A stretch of 15,023 nucleotides of DNA. It comes from Flavobacteriales bacterium UBA2619. Its GTDB lineage: Bacteria; Bacteroidota; Bacteroidia; Flavobacteriales_D; Sanyastnellaceae. This document shows, piece after piece, positions 14,203 to 15,023 of the stretch. The notes beneath the pieces were generated by a model. It had not been told where the DNA came from. It did not search any database and was given only the letters and a program-made list of their open reading frames with translations. Position 1 is the stretch's first letter, and every line of letters begins with the position of its first letter. The stretch spans positions 6,405-21,427 of the forward strand of contig DDJR01000064.1 of the NCBI GenBank assembly GCA_002339135.1, in the 5' to 3' direction. Both the position numbers and the translations under genes were made by a program.

Positions 14203-15023
14203 TCACCAGTCGCGGCCTTCTAGAACGCGTGAACTTCTTATGCCGGCTTGGATTCTAAAAGCACTCCATGCTTCAGTTTCCGGAGCATCTTCCCCAACGT
14301 CCATAAAATGAGATTCAACCCTCATCGAAGCTCTTGCAAACAGCTCTATTCCTGCAATGTTAAATTTCGCACCAGTAGGTCTTGCAACATCAATAGAAAT
14401 CCTCTGCATGTCTGATTCAACCCCTTGAAAAAACACATTGTTGTAGCTGTTTTCGGGATCTCTTTCATTGTAGTTTCGAAAAACATCTGACCCCGTTGAA
14501 AAGCCATTCTCAGAATCTAACCCTCTGTAAACCCTTTCAAAAGATAGTCTGACGAGATAGTCTTCCATTAACTTCCACCTTACTCGGAGTATCAGGTCTA
14601 CGAAATTAGACCCCAGTGGTGGCCCTATGGGTTTTTGTGCATGTGTCCATGTTTGGATTGCATTAAAGTGAGAATATGTAAATGGTCTGACGGTTGATCC
14701 TTCGAATGAGACTCTCCATTTCCCACTGCGAGATGACAAAGATCCGCCTGACAGCACGCCCCATTTGTTTGCCCACCATCCACCTTGTTTTAAGTTTTCA
14801 AGATGAAACTCATCGAACAAAAGTTGTGTGTAAAATGTTTTGACATTTCCACTGGACCTTCCTTTTCCACGCCACACCAGCTGAGCACCCATGAGCACGT
14901 TGTCTGGTGACCCAAGTGAAAATTCAGTGGGTCTAAATGGGATCATAGGCATCATGTAAGCAGGCTCTATTCTGTGATTTACGCCTTCTTGTTGATCTCT
15001 CCACTTTACTCCCCCAAACAGAG
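14203..15023 (-). CDS. RemB-like/Wzi-type outer-membrane barrel protein, 5' end cut by window edge
   Basis: The C-terminal 272 residues of a larger protein. The frame is open to the right edge, so the in-frame ATG at 14955 is internal rather than a start. The sequence alternates polar and aromatic residues as in a beta-barrel, and it shows a run of motifs I associate with the gliding-motility protein RemB and related capsule-assembly Wzi-like proteins. In window order these are FRPTEFSLGSPDNVLMGAQL, LLFDEFH, GGWWANKWGV, FEGSTVRPFTYSH and KPIGPPLGSNFVDLILRVRW, then a RVYRGLDSENGF barrel strand near the end. RemB is known from Flavobacterium gliding, but homologues occur in non-gliding Bacteroidota, so motility should not be assumed. 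It lies upstream of ctaB in the same direction, with a promoter-like element between them. Confidence 0.75.
   Translation of the reverse strand, partial: LFGGVKWRDQQEGVNHRIEPAYMMPMIPFRPTEFSLGSPDNVLMGAQLVWRGKGRSSGNVKTFYTQLLFDEFHLENLKQGGWWANKWGVLSGGSLSSRSGKWRVSFEGSTVRPFTYSHFNAIQTWTHAQKPIGPPLGSNFVDLILRVRWKLMEDYLVRLSFERVYRGLDSENGFSTGSDVFRNYNERDPENSYNNVFFQGVESDMQRISIDVARPTGAKFNIAGIELFARASMRVESHFMDVGEDAPETEAWSAFRIQAGIRSSRVLEGRDW

Noticed and set aside
13832..14311. A 159-codon plus-strand frame across the ctaB start and the RemB-like gene end
   Set aside because: It spans two real minus-strand genes and the promoter between them, and has no recognisable domain.
1..15023. CRISPR arrays, insertion sequences, tRNA or rRNA genes, or integration sites
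   Set aside because: Read on both strands, I saw no repeat-spacer pattern, transposase motif, cloverleaf or rRNA-like stretch. Nearly all bases are covered by conserved protein genes.

Overview
The window looks like a chromosomal segment of a Bacteroidota bacterium, most likely a marine-type Flavobacteriia/Flavobacteriales member. Four things point there: promoter -7 elements of the form TAnnTTTG in front of several genes, little Shine-Dalgarno sequence, a RemB-type outer-membrane protein, and Bacteroidota-style gene neighbourhoods (PPTase divergent from ahcY; tolC-adaptor-tsaB; paired cytochrome oxidase subunit III genes followed by subunit IV, SCO and DUF420). The species cannot be named from the sequence alone.

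Layout. (1) 1-2630, minus strand: an MsbA-type ABC exporter followed 9 bp later by a GDP-mannose 4,6-dehydratase gene that runs off the left edge, so surface-glycan and lipid functions sit together. (2) 2655-2965, plus strand: rpmH (ribosomal protein L34) with a recognisable promoter and a 14-bp hairpin terminator. (3) 2977-4953: a Sfp-type phosphopantetheinyl transferase (minus) divergent from adenosylhomocysteinase ahcY (plus). (4) 4969-8902, minus strand: tolC-like outer-membrane channel, HlyD/MacA-like adaptor, tsaB, and a small Rieske-like lipoprotein, tightly packed with 1- and 4-base overlaps and probably one operon. (5) 8931-14193, minus strand: a cytochrome c oxidase assembly/accessory cluster. 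In transcription order it holds heme O synthase (ctaB), subunit III copy 1, then a second promoter, subunit III copy 2, subunit IV, a two-domain SCO copper chaperone, a DUF420/CtaM-like membrane protein and a tiny CxxC membrane protein. Subunits I and II are not in the window. (6) 14203-15023, minus strand: the C-terminal part of a RemB-like outer-membrane barrel protein, cut by the right edge.

How the genes fit together. The cluster in (5) supplies heme O (the precursor of heme A), copper delivery, assembly help and the accessory subunits for an aa3-type oxidase whose catalytic subunits must lie elsewhere. The operon in (4) builds the two outer parts of a tripartite efflux or secretion system without its inner-membrane pump, joined to the t6A tRNA-modification gene tsaB. 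Most of the window is core genome. I see no CRISPR array, insertion sequence, phage gene, tRNA or rRNA. The departures from family norms are the duplicated, cysteine-less SCO domain, the large periplasmic-side insertions in both subunit III proteins, the ligand-poor Rieske-like lipoprotein, and promoter elements that abut start codons and suggest leaderless mRNAs.
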